DNA of 64,000 bases from Sphingomonas sp. Leaf20 (GCF_001421535.1 NZ_LMKN01000001.1:1214267-1278266), one strand, 5' to 3'; numbered from the stretch's first letter, positions 48,148-57,684 are shown. Numbers and translations are program-made. The notes: a model not told the origin generated them from the letters alone.

Positions 48148-48861
48148 ATGATCCGCTCGCTCCTCCTCGCGCTCGGCCAGCTCGGCGACCCGCCGATCCT
48201 GCGCGTGTTCGCCAAGTCCATGGCCTTGACCTTGCTGACTTTTGTGGTCGTCGGGATCGGCGTGTGGTTGGGGACGCAGGCGATGCTGGCGACCTGGCTC
48301 GGCGCGCAGTCCGCCGACATGAGCACTGGAATCGCCGCGCTTTTTGCGCTGTTCGTCACCGCGCTCGCGCTCTGGCTCGTGTTCCGCGTCGTCGCGATCG
48401 CGGTGGTCGGCATCTTCGCCGACGACGTCGTCGCGGCGGTCGAGGCGCGGCATTATCCCGCCGCGCTGGCGACCGCCCGCCCCGTCCCGTTCGCGCGCGG
48501 CGTCGCGATGGGGCTGCGCTCCGCGCTCCGCGTCGTGCTGGTCAATCTCGTCATGCTCCCCGTCTATGTCGCTCTGCTCGTTACCGGAATCGGCACCGCC
48601 GCGGCGTTTTTCGTGGTCAATGGCTGGCTGCTCGGGCGCGATCTCGGCGACATGGTCGCGGCCCGTCACATGGATGCCGGGGCGATGCGGGGCTGGCGTG
48701 CGACGACGCGCTTGCGCCGGTTCGTGCTGGGTCTTGCGAATACCGGGCTGTTCGTGGTTCCCGTGCTCAACATCGCGGCCCCGGTCCTGGGTGCCGCGAT
48801 GGCGACGCACGACTATCACGCAAACCGCGGCACACGCCGCATCGGGGGACAGGATCAATGA
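48148..48861 (+). CDS. EI24/CysZ-family membrane protein
   Basis: 237 residues. Several hydrophobic segments (about residues 24-45, 60-90, 125-160, 188-210) and the motif AAAFFVVNGWLLGRDLGDMVAARHM place it in the EI24/CysZ group. Bacterial CysZ is a sulfate importer; the substrate here is uncertain. It overlaps the lipoprotein gene by ATGA, implying co-translation. Confidence 0.85.
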   Translation: MIRSLLLALGQLGDPPILRVFAKSMALTLLTFVVVGIGVWLGTQAMLATWLGAQSADMSTGIAALFALFVTALALWLVFRVVAIAVVGIFADDVVAAVEARHYPAALATARPVPFARGVAMGLRSALRVVLVNLVMLPVYVALLVTGIGTAAAFFVVNGWLLGRDLGDMVAARHMDAGAMRGWRATTRLRRFVLGLANTGLFVVPVLNIAAPVLGAAMATHDYHANRGTRRIGGQDQ

Positions 48862-49229
48862 CGGCATCGGCAAAACTGGCGGTCGGTCTCGCGCTCGGGC
48901 TGGGGCTTGCCGCGTGCGCCGCACCGGTCGCCAAGCCCGTCGTGGGCCGCACCGTCATTCCCTATACAAGCGTGGGTTTGGAACGGGTTGTGGGTCAGGA
49001 CGCCGCCGGATTGACGCGGCTGTTCGGCGAACCCGATGCCGATGTCCGTGAGGGCACCGTGCGCAAATTGCAGTTCCAGAGCGGCATCTGCGTGCTCGAC
49101 GCCTATCTCTATCCGAGCGGGTCGGGCGAGCCCAAGGTCACCTATCTCGATGCCCGCGAACCCGATGGCAGCACGATCGACCGCGCCAGCTGCGTCGCCG
49201 CGCTCACCCGTCGCGACGGCGGCCGCTAA
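48858..49229 (+). CDS. Small SmpA/OmlA-like lipoprotein
   Basis: 123 residues with ATGA overlap from the EI24 gene. Lipobox LGLAAC (Cys20). The pattern LTRLFGEPDADVREGTVRKLQF followed by CVLDAYLYPSG resembles BamE/SmpA-like domains. It probably sits on the outer membrane. The TAA stop overlaps the TAG stop of the convergent MlaA-like gene by two bases. Confidence 0.75.
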   Translation: MTASAKLAVGLALGLGLAACAAPVAKPVVGRTVIPYTSVGLERVVGQDAAGLTRLFGEPDADVREGTVRKLQFQSGICVLDAYLYPSGSGEPKVTYLDAREPDGSTIDRASCVAALTRRDGGR

Positions 49230-50386
49230 CGAATCTCGGTCGCTGGCACGGGCGCCGGATCCACAGGCACCGTCTGGTCGGCAGGCGCCGGTTCGGTCGC
49301 ACCCGACGACGGCACCGCCGCAGACGGGACGGCGGTCGGAGCGGTGAGTGGAACGGCGGGCGGTACGGCGGGCGGCGCTCCGACGGGGGTCGGATCCACC
49401 GTCCCGTCGCTGTTCGGCGTCAACCGCCGCGTCGCGGGCAGCGCATCCTCGCAGAACGGCGCGGGCGCGGGCGGACGGCGGTGGAGATGGTCGATCTCCG
49501 CCTGACGCCGGTGCAGGTAAAAGGCGCGCGACGAGGCATAGGGATCGGACGCGTCGTCATGCAGGCATTTCAGCGTCTCGTCGAAATCCGCGCGGTGATC
49601 GAGCGCGCCGAGCACCCCCGCCGGCGCGGTATAGCTCGTATCGGTGAACGGCGAACCGACCGCCGCGGGCAACAGCAGCCGGTCGAGCGTCCCCCCGACC
49701 AGATCGCGCACCGTGGTCGGCCCGACCAGCGGCAGGAACAGGAACGGACCGTTCTTGACGCCGTGATAGCCCAGCGTGTTGGCAAAGCCGTTCGACCGGC
49801 GCGGCAGGCGGAACGGACGCTTCTTGGCGACGTCCAGCACCCCCCCGATGCCCGCGGTCGTGTTGACCAGGAACCGCCCGACCGTCTCCGCCGCCTTGCC
49901 CGGCTTGAACTGGAGCAGGAAGTTCACGAACACGATCGGCTCGCGCAGATTGTACAGGAAATTGTGGATTCCCCGGCGGATGGGGCTTGGCACCTTGCGT
50001 TGATAGACGCGCGCGACCGGCCCGACCACGGCCTTGTCGACCGCCTGCGTCGCGCCGAACGCCTGCGCATTGACCGACCGCAGCGGGTCACCGGGATCGC
50101 GCTTGCGCCCCACCACGACGATGTCGCTCGCGGCATTGGGTGCCCCCGCCCTGCCGGATGTCTGCCGCGGCTTCGTCGCAACGGGCGGCACCGCGCCGGT
50201 CGGCCGCGTCTCGTCCGGGGCCGGCGTGATCGTGGGCGCGGGCGTCGTCGTGGGCGTAGTCGCGGGCGCGGGCGTACTCGTGGTCGCGGGCATTTCGACC
50301 GGCGTGGTCACCTGCGTCATCGGTAGGGCGTCCGCAACCGATCCCGACAAGGCGGCAATCATCGTTGCGGTCGTAAATGCCAACAT
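49226..50386 (-). CDS. MlaA/VacJ-family outer-membrane protein without a lipobox
   Basis: 386 residues from the ATG at 50386. The MlaA domain (about 105-300) has RGIHNFLYNLREPIVFVNFLLQ, ETVGRFLVNTTAGIGGVLDV, FANTLGYHGVKNGPFLFLPL and GPTTVRDLVGG. MlaA normally is an outer-membrane lipoprotein of the phospholipid-retention system; here the signal sequence (MLAFTTATMIAALSGSVADA) has no Cys, so it may be periplasmic or the start may differ. Residues 25-60 and 335-386 are Pro/Thr/Ala-rich linkers. Confidence 0.85.
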   Translation of the reverse strand: MLAFTTATMIAALSGSVADALPMTQVTTPVEMPATTSTPAPATTPTTTPAPTITPAPDETRPTGAVPPVATKPRQTSGRAGAPNAASDIVVVGRKRDPGDPLRSVNAQAFGATQAVDKAVVGPVARVYQRKVPSPIRRGIHNFLYNLREPIVFVNFLLQFKPGKAAETVGRFLVNTTAGIGGVLDVAKKRPFRLPRRSNGFANTLGYHGVKNGPFLFLPLVGPTTVRDLVGGTLDRLLLPAAVGSPFTDTSYTAPAGVLGALDHRADFDETLKCLHDDASDPYASSRAFYLHRRQAEIDHLHRRPPAPAPFCEDALPATRRLTPNSDGTVDPTPVGAPPAVPPAVPLTAPTAVPSAAVPSSGATEPAPADQTVPVDPAPVPATEIR

Positions 50387-50528
50387 CAGAACTCGTCGCC
50401 TTCCCGGTCGCCGATGCCCAGGCACCGACGCTACGCCTGCATCGGTGTGGCGATTGTCCGCGCAACGCAAGCGGTGAATGGCGTCGGCGCGATCTTGTGC
50501 AGAAGAATCGCGCGCCACACCGACCGGC

Positions 50529-51653
50529 CTACTGGCGGTCCCATTCCGCCAGAACATCCTCGTCCGGCTCGACGGCCATTCGCGCCGCGCGCTCGGTTCC
50601 CCAGACCGGGCGATCGAGCATTCGCAGCGCCCAGACCGCGGCGCCGCGAACGACCGCATGCGGGTCGTCGAGGAGCGCCGTGACCACCCCGATCAGCGCG
50701 GCCTCGCCGCTGTTTCCGGCCGCAATCAAGGCGTTGCGCGTCATCTTCACGCGACCGATGCGCTTGATCGGCGATCCCGCAAAGACCTGTCGAAACCCCG
50801 CATCGTCGAGCGCGAGCAGGTCGGCAAGGCCGGGCGCGACGAGTTCCGCGCGGGGTGCGAAGGCCAGGTTCGCACTGGCCGACGCCGCGAACTTGTTCCA
50901 CGGACAGACCGCGAGGCAATCGTCGCAGCCATAGATGCGGTTGCCGATCGCGCGCCGGAATTCGTGCGGGATCGCACCCGAATGCTCGATCGTCAGATAC
51001 GAGATACACCGCCGCGCATCGAGCCTGTAGGGCGCCGGAAACGCGTCGGTCGGGCACGCGCGCTGGCACGCATCGCAGCTGCCGCAGCTATCCGTACCGG
51101 CGCGATCGGGCACGAGGTCGAGCGTCGTGTAGATCGCCCCGAGGAACAGCCAGCTACCCTCGGTACGGCTGACCAGATTGGTATGCTTGCCCTGCCACCC
51201 GAGCCCCGCGGCTTCCGACAGGGGTTTTTCCATGACGGGCGCCGTATCGACGAAGACCTTCAGGTCGAAATCGCCGCGCTCCTGCCCTGCATCGACCGCG
51301 AGCCAGCGACCGAGTGCCTTCAGCTGACGCTTGATGACATCGTGATAATCCGGCCCCTGCGCATAGACCGAGATCCGGCCGATTCCGCCCTCGTCAGCCA
51401 GGCGGAGCGGATCGTCCTTCGGCGCATAGCTCATCCCCAGCGCGATCACGCTGCGCACTTCGGGCCAGAGCCCGGCCGGACTTTCGCGGTGGTGCTTGCG
51501 CTCCTCCATCCAGATCATGTCGCCGTGCCGTCCCTCGGCGAGCCACTGGTGAAGGCGCTCGCCTGCACGCGGCGCGGCATCCGCCCGCGCGATCCCGCAT
51601 GCCGCGAAACCCAGCTCGGTGGCCTTCGCCTTCAGACGTGCTTCAAGTTCCAA
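50529..51653 (-). CDS. queG: Epoxyqueuosine reductase
   Basis: 374 residues from a TTG at 51653 (MELEARLKAKATELGF); a GTG at 51701 is a weaker option. Performs the last step of queuosine synthesis in tRNA using cobalamin and two [4Fe-4S] clusters. Ferredoxin motifs CGSCDACQRACPT and GCDDCLAVCPWNKF are intact, and RHGDMIWMEERKHHR is the N-terminal B12 region. A HEAT-like tail follows. It is divergent from the ABC ATPase gene with a short spacer. Confidence 0.93.
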   Translation of the reverse strand: MELEARLKAKATELGFAACGIARADAAPRAGERLHQWLAEGRHGDMIWMEERKHHRESPAGLWPEVRSVIALGMSYAPKDDPLRLADEGGIGRISVYAQGPDYHDVIKRQLKALGRWLAVDAGQERGDFDLKVFVDTAPVMEKPLSEAAGLGWQGKHTNLVSRTEGSWLFLGAIYTTLDLVPDRAGTDSCGSCDACQRACPTDAFPAPYRLDARRCISYLTIEHSGAIPHEFRRAIGNRIYGCDDCLAVCPWNKFAASASANLAFAPRAELVAPGLADLLALDDAGFRQVFAGSPIKRIGRVKMTRNALIAAGNSGEAALIGVVTALLDDPHAVVRGAAVWALRMLDRPVWGTERAARMAVEPDEDVLAEWDRQ

Positions 51654-51728
51654 TCGGTCCGGTCCAATGACTTGTATTGGTGGAGTGCTCGCCGCTACCA
51701 CAGGCCACGGGTTTGAAGGAAGTTGCGC

Positions 51729-52652
51729 GTGGACGAGAAGTGGGCGGTCAGCGCGAGCGGACTGGTAAAGATGTTCGGGGATCGGCGCGTCGTCGACGGG
51801 GTCGACATCGCCGTCCCGACGGGGTCGATATACGGCGTGCTCGGGCCCAATGGGGCGGGAAAGACCACCACGCTGCGCATGCTGCTCGGCATCATCGAAC
51901 CCGATTTTGGCCACCGCTCGCTGCTCGGCCACGACCGCCCGCGCGATGCGAGCGACCGCGTCGGCTATCTGCCCGAGGAACGCGGTCTCTACCCGGCGAT
52001 GAAGGCGCGCGAGGCGATCGCCTTCATGGGGGCGCTACGTGGCCTCGACTGGAAGACCGGACGCGCCCGCGCCGTGACGTTGATGGAGGGCGCAGGCCTT
52101 GGCCATGCCGTGGACGAGAAGATTCGCAAACTCTCCAAGGGGATGGCGCAACTCGTCCAGCTGCTCGGGTCGGTGGTGCACCAGCCCGATCTGCTGGTGC
52201 TCGACGAGCCGTTTTCCGGGCTGGATCCGGTCAACCAGGAGCGACTCGAGAAGCTCATCCTCGTCGAGCGCGACCGGGGCGCGACGATCCTGTTTTCGAC
52301 GCATATCATGAGCCACGCAGAGCGGCTGTGCGACCGGTTGGCGATCATCGCGGGGGGCAAGCGCCGGTTCGAGGGCACCGTCGACGACGCGCGCGGGATG
52401 CTGCCGCAACGCGTCCGCTATACACCGCACCGCCCGGATCCGGCGATCCGCGGCATATTGCCCGGCGACGCGGTCGCAGACGGTCCGGTGGGTGCAGGGG
52501 GCTGGAGCTTCCAGCTTCCCGGCGAGGGGATCGAGGCGCTGCTCGTCCGGCTGATCGATGCCGGGTACGGCATCTCCGGCCTGTCGATCGAGAGACCCGG
52601 GTTACACGAGGCATTCGTCCGCATCGTCGGCGGGCAGGACGTCCAGCCATGA
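51729..52652 (+). CDS. ABC transporter ATP-binding protein (ABC-2 exporter)
   Basis: 307 residues from a GTG at 51729, chosen over the TTG at 51723 because AAGGAAG lies six bases upstream of the GTG. Walker A GVLGPNGAGKTTTLRML, Q-loop region LPEERGLYPAM, signature KLSKGMAQLVQLL, Walker B LLVLDEPFSGLDPVNQ and STHIMSHAERLCD are present. The signature SKGM replaces SGGQ, common in NatA-type ATPases. The C-terminal 90 residues are typical of the family. It overlaps the permease gene by ATGA. Confidence 0.9.
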   Translation: MDEKWAVSASGLVKMFGDRRVVDGVDIAVPTGSIYGVLGPNGAGKTTTLRMLLGIIEPDFGHRSLLGHDRPRDASDRVGYLPEERGLYPAMKAREAIAFMGALRGLDWKTGRARAVTLMEGAGLGHAVDEKIRKLSKGMAQLVQLLGSVVHQPDLLVLDEPFSGLDPVNQERLEKLILVERDRGATILFSTHIMSHAERLCDRLAIIAGGKRRFEGTVDDARGMLPQRVRYTPHRPDPAIRGILPGDAVADGPVGAGGWSFQLPGEGIEALLVRLIDAGYGISGLSIERPGLHEAFVRIVGGQDVQP

Positions 52653-53881
52653 GCCCCTTCCGCCGCATGCTTCGCCAGACGATGACGATCGCCCGCCGCG
52701 ATTTCATCGCCACGGTCTTCACCCCGATCTTCCTCCTCTTCCTCTTCGCCCCCGTCATCATGGGCTCGTTCGGCGCGATCGGTGGGCTTGGTGCCGCCAG
52801 TGTCAGCGATGGCGCGCAGGACAAGGCGCGTATCATCGCGATCGTTCCCGCCGGAACCACGCCGGTCATTCAGCGCGGCGACGCCCGGCTTCGCGCCATG
52901 TTCCGCCGCGACGAGACACCGCCCGCGCTCATGACGGTCACCCCGAGGCGCGATCCCGCTGCCCAGGCGCGGGCTGCATTTGACGCCAAAAATATCGATG
53001 CCGCAGCCGTGCTTTATGGCCCGCTGGACGCGCCGCAGATCCTGTACGGATCGCGTGGTGTCCGCGCCGCCGACTATCTCGCGACACTCGCGCAGGTGAC
53101 GCTGGCGACGGAACGACTTGGCGGGACGCTGCCAGCCAGCAACCCGACCAAGATCCGGATGACGCGCACGGGGACCTCGATCGGTGGTCAGCACCAGTCC
53201 GCCTTCTTCGCGGTGTTCGGGATCTTCTTCCTGACGCTGTTCCTCTCCGGCCAGGTCGTCGGCACGATGGCCGAGGAGCGCAACAACAAGGTTATCGAGG
53301 TGCTTGCGGCCGCGGTCCCGCTCGAATCGGTCTTCTTCGGCAAACTGATCGGCATGTTCGGCGTTGCAGTATTGTTCGTCGCCTTCTGGGGCACCGTGGT
53401 GGGGCAGATCACGTCGCTGCTTCCGGCGGGTGCGGCGGCGGCGATCGGCGACCTCACCCCGGCCGTGGGCGGCCCTGCATTCATGCTGCTGTTCGCCGCC
53501 TATTTCTCGATGGCCTATCTGCTACTCGGATCGGTTTTCCTCGGCGTCGGCGCACAGGCCTCGACGATGCGCGAGATCCAGATGCTCTCGTTGCCGATCA
53601 CGATCCTCCAGGTCGGGATGTTCGGCCTGTCGTCGGCAGCGGTTTCGCGTCCGGACAGCTGGCTCGCCACCTTTGCCGAAATCTTCCCCCTGTCATCGCC
53701 CTTCGCGATGGCGGGCCATGCCGCCAATTCACCCGAGCTGTGGCCGCATTTCGCAGCGCTGGCATGGCAGGCCTTGTGGGTGACGATCTTCATTGCGGTC
53801 GGCGCGCGGCTGTTCCGGCGCGGCGTGCTGCAATCGGGCAGCGCACGCCCGTTCTGGCGCAGGCGACGCAGCTCCGACTGA
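52649..53881 (+). CDS. ABC-2 permease (NatB-like)
   Basis: 410 residues. An N-terminal helix (about 25-45) precedes a periplasmic domain of about 130 residues, then five or six helices (from about residue 185). The stretch FGIFFLTLFLSGQVVGTMAEERNNKVIEVLAAAVP, split here by helices, is the ABC-2 family mark. Together with the ATPase this is an export system; the substrate (Na+, a drug or a lipid) is not readable from sequence. The cytochrome P450 gene starts 63 bp downstream on the same strand. Confidence 0.9.
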   Translation: MSPFRRMLRQTMTIARRDFIATVFTPIFLLFLFAPVIMGSFGAIGGLGAASVSDGAQDKARIIAIVPAGTTPVIQRGDARLRAMFRRDETPPALMTVTPRRDPAAQARAAFDAKNIDAAAVLYGPLDAPQILYGSRGVRAADYLATLAQVTLATERLGGTLPASNPTKIRMTRTGTSIGGQHQSAFFAVFGIFFLTLFLSGQVVGTMAEERNNKVIEVLAAAVPLESVFFGKLIGMFGVAVLFVAFWGTVVGQITSLLPAGAAAAIGDLTPAVGGPAFMLLFAAYFSMAYLLLGSVFLGVGAQASTMREIQMLSLPITILQVGMFGLSSAAVSRPDSWLATFAEIFPLSSPFAMAGHAANSPELWPHFAALAWQALWVTIFIAVGARLFRRGVLQSGSARPFWRRRRSSD

Positions 53882-53944
53882 TCCAACGCTGTTGACAGGA
53901 ATGTCAGCAGGCGATCTCCTGTGGAAAACGCTAGGAGAGCAACG

Positions 53945-55198
53945 ATGGCCTCGATTCCGCAGGATACCGCGCAGGCACCCCCGCGCGTCTATCCGATCGA
54001 TCCTCTCGATGTCAGCCGCGCCGAACTGTACCGCGACGACGTGTGGCAGGCGCCCTTTCGAACGCTGCGTACGTCCGCGCCGGTCCATCACGTGTCGCGG
54101 TCGGGTTATGGCGCGTATTGGTCGGTCTCGACCTACAAGGGCATCGTCGAGGTCGAGTCGCTGCCCGAGATCTATTCGTCGGAAGCAGGCGGCATCACGC
54201 TCGCCGATTTCGACGAGAACCGCGACGTCCGCATGCCGATGTTCATCGCGCGCGATCGCCCCGTTCACACCAGCCAGCGTCGCACGGTGGCACCCGCCTT
54301 TACCCCCAGCGAGATGGCCCGGATGGCCGCCGATATCCGTCGGCGAACCGCGGATATTCTCGACAGTCTGCCCTGGAATACGCCGTTCGACTGGGTCGAT
54401 ACGGTTTCGGTCGAACTGACGACGCAGATGCTTGCGATCCTGTTTGATTTCCCTTGGGCCGATCGGCGGAAATTGACGCTCTGGTCCGACTGGGCAGGTG
54501 ATATCGAACTCGTCCGGGACGAGACGACGCGCAAGCAACGCCTCGCGCATATGTTTGAGTGCGGCGCCTATTTTCAGAATTTGTGGAATGCGAAGATCGG
54601 CAAGGATCCGACCCCGGACTTGATCTCCATGATGATCCACTCGGATGCCATGGCGCATATGGAGCATCACGAATTCATCGGGAACCTGATCCTGCTGATC
54701 GTTGGCGGCAACGATACGACGCGCAATTCGATGTCGGCATTGGCGTATGGCCTCGACAGATTTCCTGATGCCCGCGCGATGCTCGAGGCGGATCCAGGCC
54801 ACATTCCAAACGCCGTGAGCGAGATTCTGCGCTGGCAGACGCCGCTCGCGCATATGCGCCGGACCGCGACCCGTGACACGGAATTGATGGGCCAGTCGAT
54901 CAAGGCGGGGGACAAGCTGGCGCTGTGGTATTTGTCGGCCAATCGCGACGAGACCGTCTTTGGCGATGATGCCGACTCCATTCGGGTCGATCGCCCGAAT
55001 GCCCGGCGCCATCTGGCATTCGGGCACGGGATCCACCGCTGCGTCGGCGCAAGGCTCGCGGAAATGCAGATCGCGATCCTTCTCGAGGAAATGGCGAACC
55101 GGCGGATGCGCGTCAACGTGCTTGCCGAGCCGGACCGGGTCGCCGCCTGCTTTGTCCACGGTTACCGTAGCTTACCCGTCGAGATCAGCCGATATTGA
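53945..55198 (+). CDS. Cytochrome P450
   Basis: 417 residues from the ATG at 53945, with AGGAGAGCAACG ahead. The I-helix reads LLIVGGNDTTRNSMSAL (about residues 246-262), the ExxR motif is in SEILRWQTPLAH, and the heme loop is FGHGIHRCVGARLAEMQ with Cys366. The sequence style resembles bacterial CYP108/CYP153 terpene or alkane hydroxylases, an impression from motifs only. No ferredoxin or reductase gene is adjacent. msrB follows 39 bp later. Confidence 0.92.
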   Translation: MASIPQDTAQAPPRVYPIDPLDVSRAELYRDDVWQAPFRTLRTSAPVHHVSRSGYGAYWSVSTYKGIVEVESLPEIYSSEAGGITLADFDENRDVRMPMFIARDRPVHTSQRRTVAPAFTPSEMARMAADIRRRTADILDSLPWNTPFDWVDTVSVELTTQMLAILFDFPWADRRKLTLWSDWAGDIELVRDETTRKQRLAHMFECGAYFQNLWNAKIGKDPTPDLISMMIHSDAMAHMEHHEFIGNLILLIVGGNDTTRNSMSALAYGLDRFPDARAMLEADPGHIPNAVSEILRWQTPLAHMRRTATRDTELMGQSIKAGDKLALWYLSANRDETVFGDDADSIRVDRPNARRHLAFGHGIHRCVGARLAEMQIAILLEEMANRRMRVNVLAEPDRVAACFVHGYRSLPVEISRY

Positions 55199-55237
55199 TC
55201 GACACATCCTGTTGCCGGGCGAGATCGTACTTACATC

Positions 55238-55741
55238 ATGACCATGACGCAGACATCTTCAGATCGCCGCACGTTTCTGACAATCGCAGGCGCCGGTACA
55301 GCCGGCTTCGCACTCTGGGGTTGCAGCGCACAGCCCGCCGAAGCCGCCGAGCGTTTCGAAATCCAGCTGACCGATGCCGAGTGGCGCAAGCGGCTCTCGC
55401 CGGACGCCTATGATGTGCTGCGCAAGGAGGGGACCGAGCGGCCCTATTCAAGCGCGCTGAACGGCGAGCATCGTGCCGGGATCTTCCGATGCGGCGGCTG
55501 TGCGCTGCCGGCGTTTTCGTCGAAGACCAAGTTCGAGAGCGGCACCGGATGGCCGAGCTTCTGGCAGCCCCTGCCCAATGCCGTTCGAAACCGTGTGGAT
55601 CGCACGCTCGGCATGGCGCGGACCGAGGTGCATTGCCGCCGGTGCGGCGGTCATCTGGGCCATGTGTTCGATGACGGCCCCAAGCCAACGGGCAAGCGCT
55701 ATTGCATGAACGGTGACGCGCTGACCTTCAAACCGGCATAG
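55238..55741 (+). CDS. msrB: Exported peptide-methionine (R)-S-oxide reductase
   Basis: 167 residues. The twin-arginine signal (DRRTFLTIAGAGTAGFAL) ends in WGC, which could also be a lipobox. The MsrB domain has Zn ligands CGGC (85/88) and CRRCGG (133/136) and the catalytic Cys156 in GKRYCMNGDALTF. It repairs oxidised methionine, probably in the periplasm. It follows the P450 gene and is convergent with the CHAP gene 22 bp away. Confidence 0.93.
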   Translation: MTMTQTSSDRRTFLTIAGAGTAGFALWGCSAQPAEAAERFEIQLTDAEWRKRLSPDAYDVLRKEGTERPYSSALNGEHRAGIFRCGGCALPAFSSKTKFESGTGWPSFWQPLPNAVRNRVDRTLGMARTEVHCRRCGGHLGHVFDDGPKPTGKRYCMNGDALTFKPA

Positions 55742-55763
55742 ACGACGCGCATTGCGTCACGTC

Positions 55764-56387
55764 TCAGAAGCGCGAGTCGACCAGCGTGAAGATGTGGCGC
55801 GGATCGCTGAAGCCGCCGCGTGATGCGCTCGAGGCCGCTGCGGATACGGCGTTGGCGCGCGCAGTGGCGGATGTGGAGGTGTTGATCGATGCCATCTGCA
55901 TTGCAGGCTGGGTCTCGGTATCGAGAGCGGGTGCACGGCCCGAATAGATAAAGCCCTTGGTCGGATAGGCCGAGGTGCCCAGGTCGCCCTGCGGGCCATA
56001 CCACACCTTGACCATGCTCCAGTCGCCCGCACTCGAGACGTCGATCGCGCGGACATTGGTCTCGATCGCACCGCGACGCGACCAGTTGGCGTGGGTGAGG
56101 AGGACTTCGCGGTCGCTGACGACCTTCGAAACCATCGCGACATGGCCCACGCGCATCCGCGACGTCGGCGAGAAGGCGAGCACCGAGCCGGCCTTCGGGG
56201 TATGGCCGCGCTCGTAGCGGCCCTCGGCCTGGCTCCACCAGGTGTTCGCGTTGCCGCGGATCTCGATGCCGGACGCCGAGCGCGCAAAGGTCACGCACTG
56301 CCAGAACTGTGCTGCTGCCGGTGTGGCCGTCATCAGGCCGCACGATACCATCAGCGCAAAACGCGCTGCTAACGCCTTGAAATTCAT
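55764..56387 (-). CDS. CHAP-domain secreted protein
   Basis: 207 residues. Signal peptide ending in TPAAA-QFWQC; the CHAP catalytic Cys is in QFWQCVTFARSASG and the His in RVGHVAMVSKVVSD. The core domain is about residues 27-135; a Ser/Ala-rich C-terminal tail of about 70 residues (TSTSATARANAVSAAASSAS) has no known role. CHAP proteins cleave peptidoglycan amides or crosslinks. Likely a cell-wall amidase or endopeptidase. Confidence 0.85.
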   Translation of the reverse strand: MNFKALAARFALMVSCGLMTATPAAAQFWQCVTFARSASGIEIRGNANTWWSQAEGRYERGHTPKAGSVLAFSPTSRMRVGHVAMVSKVVSDREVLLTHANWSRRGAIETNVRAIDVSSAGDWSMVKVWYGPQGDLGTSAYPTKGFIYSGRAPALDTETQPAMQMASINTSTSATARANAVSAAASSASRGGFSDPRHIFTLVDSRF

Positions 56388-56748
56388 CGAGACCCCCCGG
56401 TCAAAACCCGTTCGTCACAGTCTGGCTACGGGAGCCGCGATTTAATTGAAAGTCGCCGCGGAACCATATCCGACGAAGCGTGTTGCCTCACCGACGAGTT
56501 CCTTTTTGCGACAGCGACACTGGCGTTCTGAACCGGCAGATGCGGCTTCTGACGCACCACTGCCTCTCGTCTGGCGCCGCGCGCAGCAACGGCACGGATC
56601 TGAAGCGGGCGGGGCAGGACACGGCCAGTTTCCGATATTTCCGACCGGAGTATGGAAGCGCGACCCGTCAATCAGACACTATTTGAAAATCGGGTTTGCG
56701 GCGGGCGGCGGGCGGCGATACCAGTCGAAAAACACTGGAGGATGCCGC
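56388..56748. other. Intergenic region without a supportable gene
   Basis: 361 bp between the divergent CHAP and SDR genes. Open frames here lack a ribosome-binding site and a recognised family. The segment near 56440-56460 and 56685-56700 is AT-richer and may contain promoters. A GGAGG at 56737-56742 serves the SDR start. Confidence 0.4.
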
Positions 56749-57537
56749 ATGGATACGACCACCCTGTTTTGCCTGGACGGCCGCGTCGCGCTGATAACCG
56801 GCGGCAGTCGCGGAATCGGCAAGATGATCGCGGCGGGCTTCATCGCGCAGGGGGCAAAGGTCTATATCTCGTCGCGCAAAGCCGATGCCTGCGAGGCAGC
56901 CGCGGCGGAGCTCGGCCCCAACTGCATCGCGTTGCCCCAGGACGTGTCCACGGTCGACGGCTGCAAGGCGCTCGCGGCGCAGTTCGCCGAGCATGAGAGC
57001 CAGCTCGACATCCTCGTCAACAATGCGGGCGCGGCCTGGGGCGTGCCGTTCGAGGAGTTTTCGGAAGTCGGCTGGGACAAGGTCATGGACCTCAACGTCA
57101 AGTCGCCCTTCTTCCTGACGCAGGCGCTGCACGCGGCGCTCAAGGCGTCGGGCTCGCGCGACCGGCCGGCCAAGGTCATCAACATCACCTCGATCGACGG
57201 CCAGCGGCTCAACCCGTGGGAAACGTACAGCTATCACGCGTCGAAATCGGCACTGATCTATCTGACCAAGCGCATGGCCGCGCGGCTCGTGACCGACTCG
57301 ATCAACGTCACCTCGATCGCCCCCGGCGCGTTCGCCAGCGACATGAACAAGGCGGCCCGCGATCACGGCGACGCGGTCGCGCAAGGGATTCCCGCCAAGC
57401 GGGTCGGAGTCGACGAGGACATGGCCGGCGCCGCGATCTACCTCGCGAGCCGCGCCGGCGATTACGTGATTGGCGAAACGATCACCGTCGACGGCGGCCT
57501 CGTCCACGCCTCGCTAGGCACCAGCATCGACGCCTAA
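56749..57537 (+). CDS. Short-chain dehydrogenase/reductase
   Basis: 262 residues from the ATG at 56749, with GGAGGATGCCGC ahead. NAD(P)-binding TGGSRGIGKMIAAGF, NNAGAAWGVPFEEFSE, the catalytic Tyr-x3-Lys in YSYHASKSALIYLTK, and GGLVHASLG at the C-terminus. The substrate is not evident; the sequence is of the RhlG/classical 3-oxoacyl reductase style and could reduce ketoacyl intermediates. It converges on maeB across a palindromic repeat. Confidence 0.88.
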   Translation: MDTTTLFCLDGRVALITGGSRGIGKMIAAGFIAQGAKVYISSRKADACEAAAAELGPNCIALPQDVSTVDGCKALAAQFAEHESQLDILVNNAGAAWGVPFEEFSEVGWDKVMDLNVKSPFFLTQALHAALKASGSRDRPAKVINITSIDGQRLNPWETYSYHASKSALIYLTKRMAARLVTDSINVTSIAPGAFASDMNKAARDHGDAVAQGIPAKRVGVDEDMAGAAIYLASRAGDYVIGETITVDGGLVHASLGTSIDA

Positions 57538-57540
57538 GCA

Positions 57541-57682
57541 AAACCCCTCTCCCCTCGGGGGAGAGGGAGGGGCCCGCCGCGAAGCGGTGGGAGGGTGAGG
57601 GCACGCGCCGCATTCCCTCCCGTGCCCTCACCCTCGCGCGCTATGCGCGCTTTCCCTCTCCCCGCCGGGGAGAGGGCCCGCC
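57541..57682. repeat. GAGAGGGAGG palindromic repeat
   Basis: An arm AAACCCCTCTCCCC, AGAGGGAGGGGCCC (57541-57605), related to those at 44833 and 45003, is followed by an inverted arm (CCTCACCCTCGCGC, TCTCCCCGCCGGGGAGAGGG, 57616-57682). It lies between convergent genes and the maeB stop. Confidence 0.75.
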
Positions 57683-57684
57683 TG

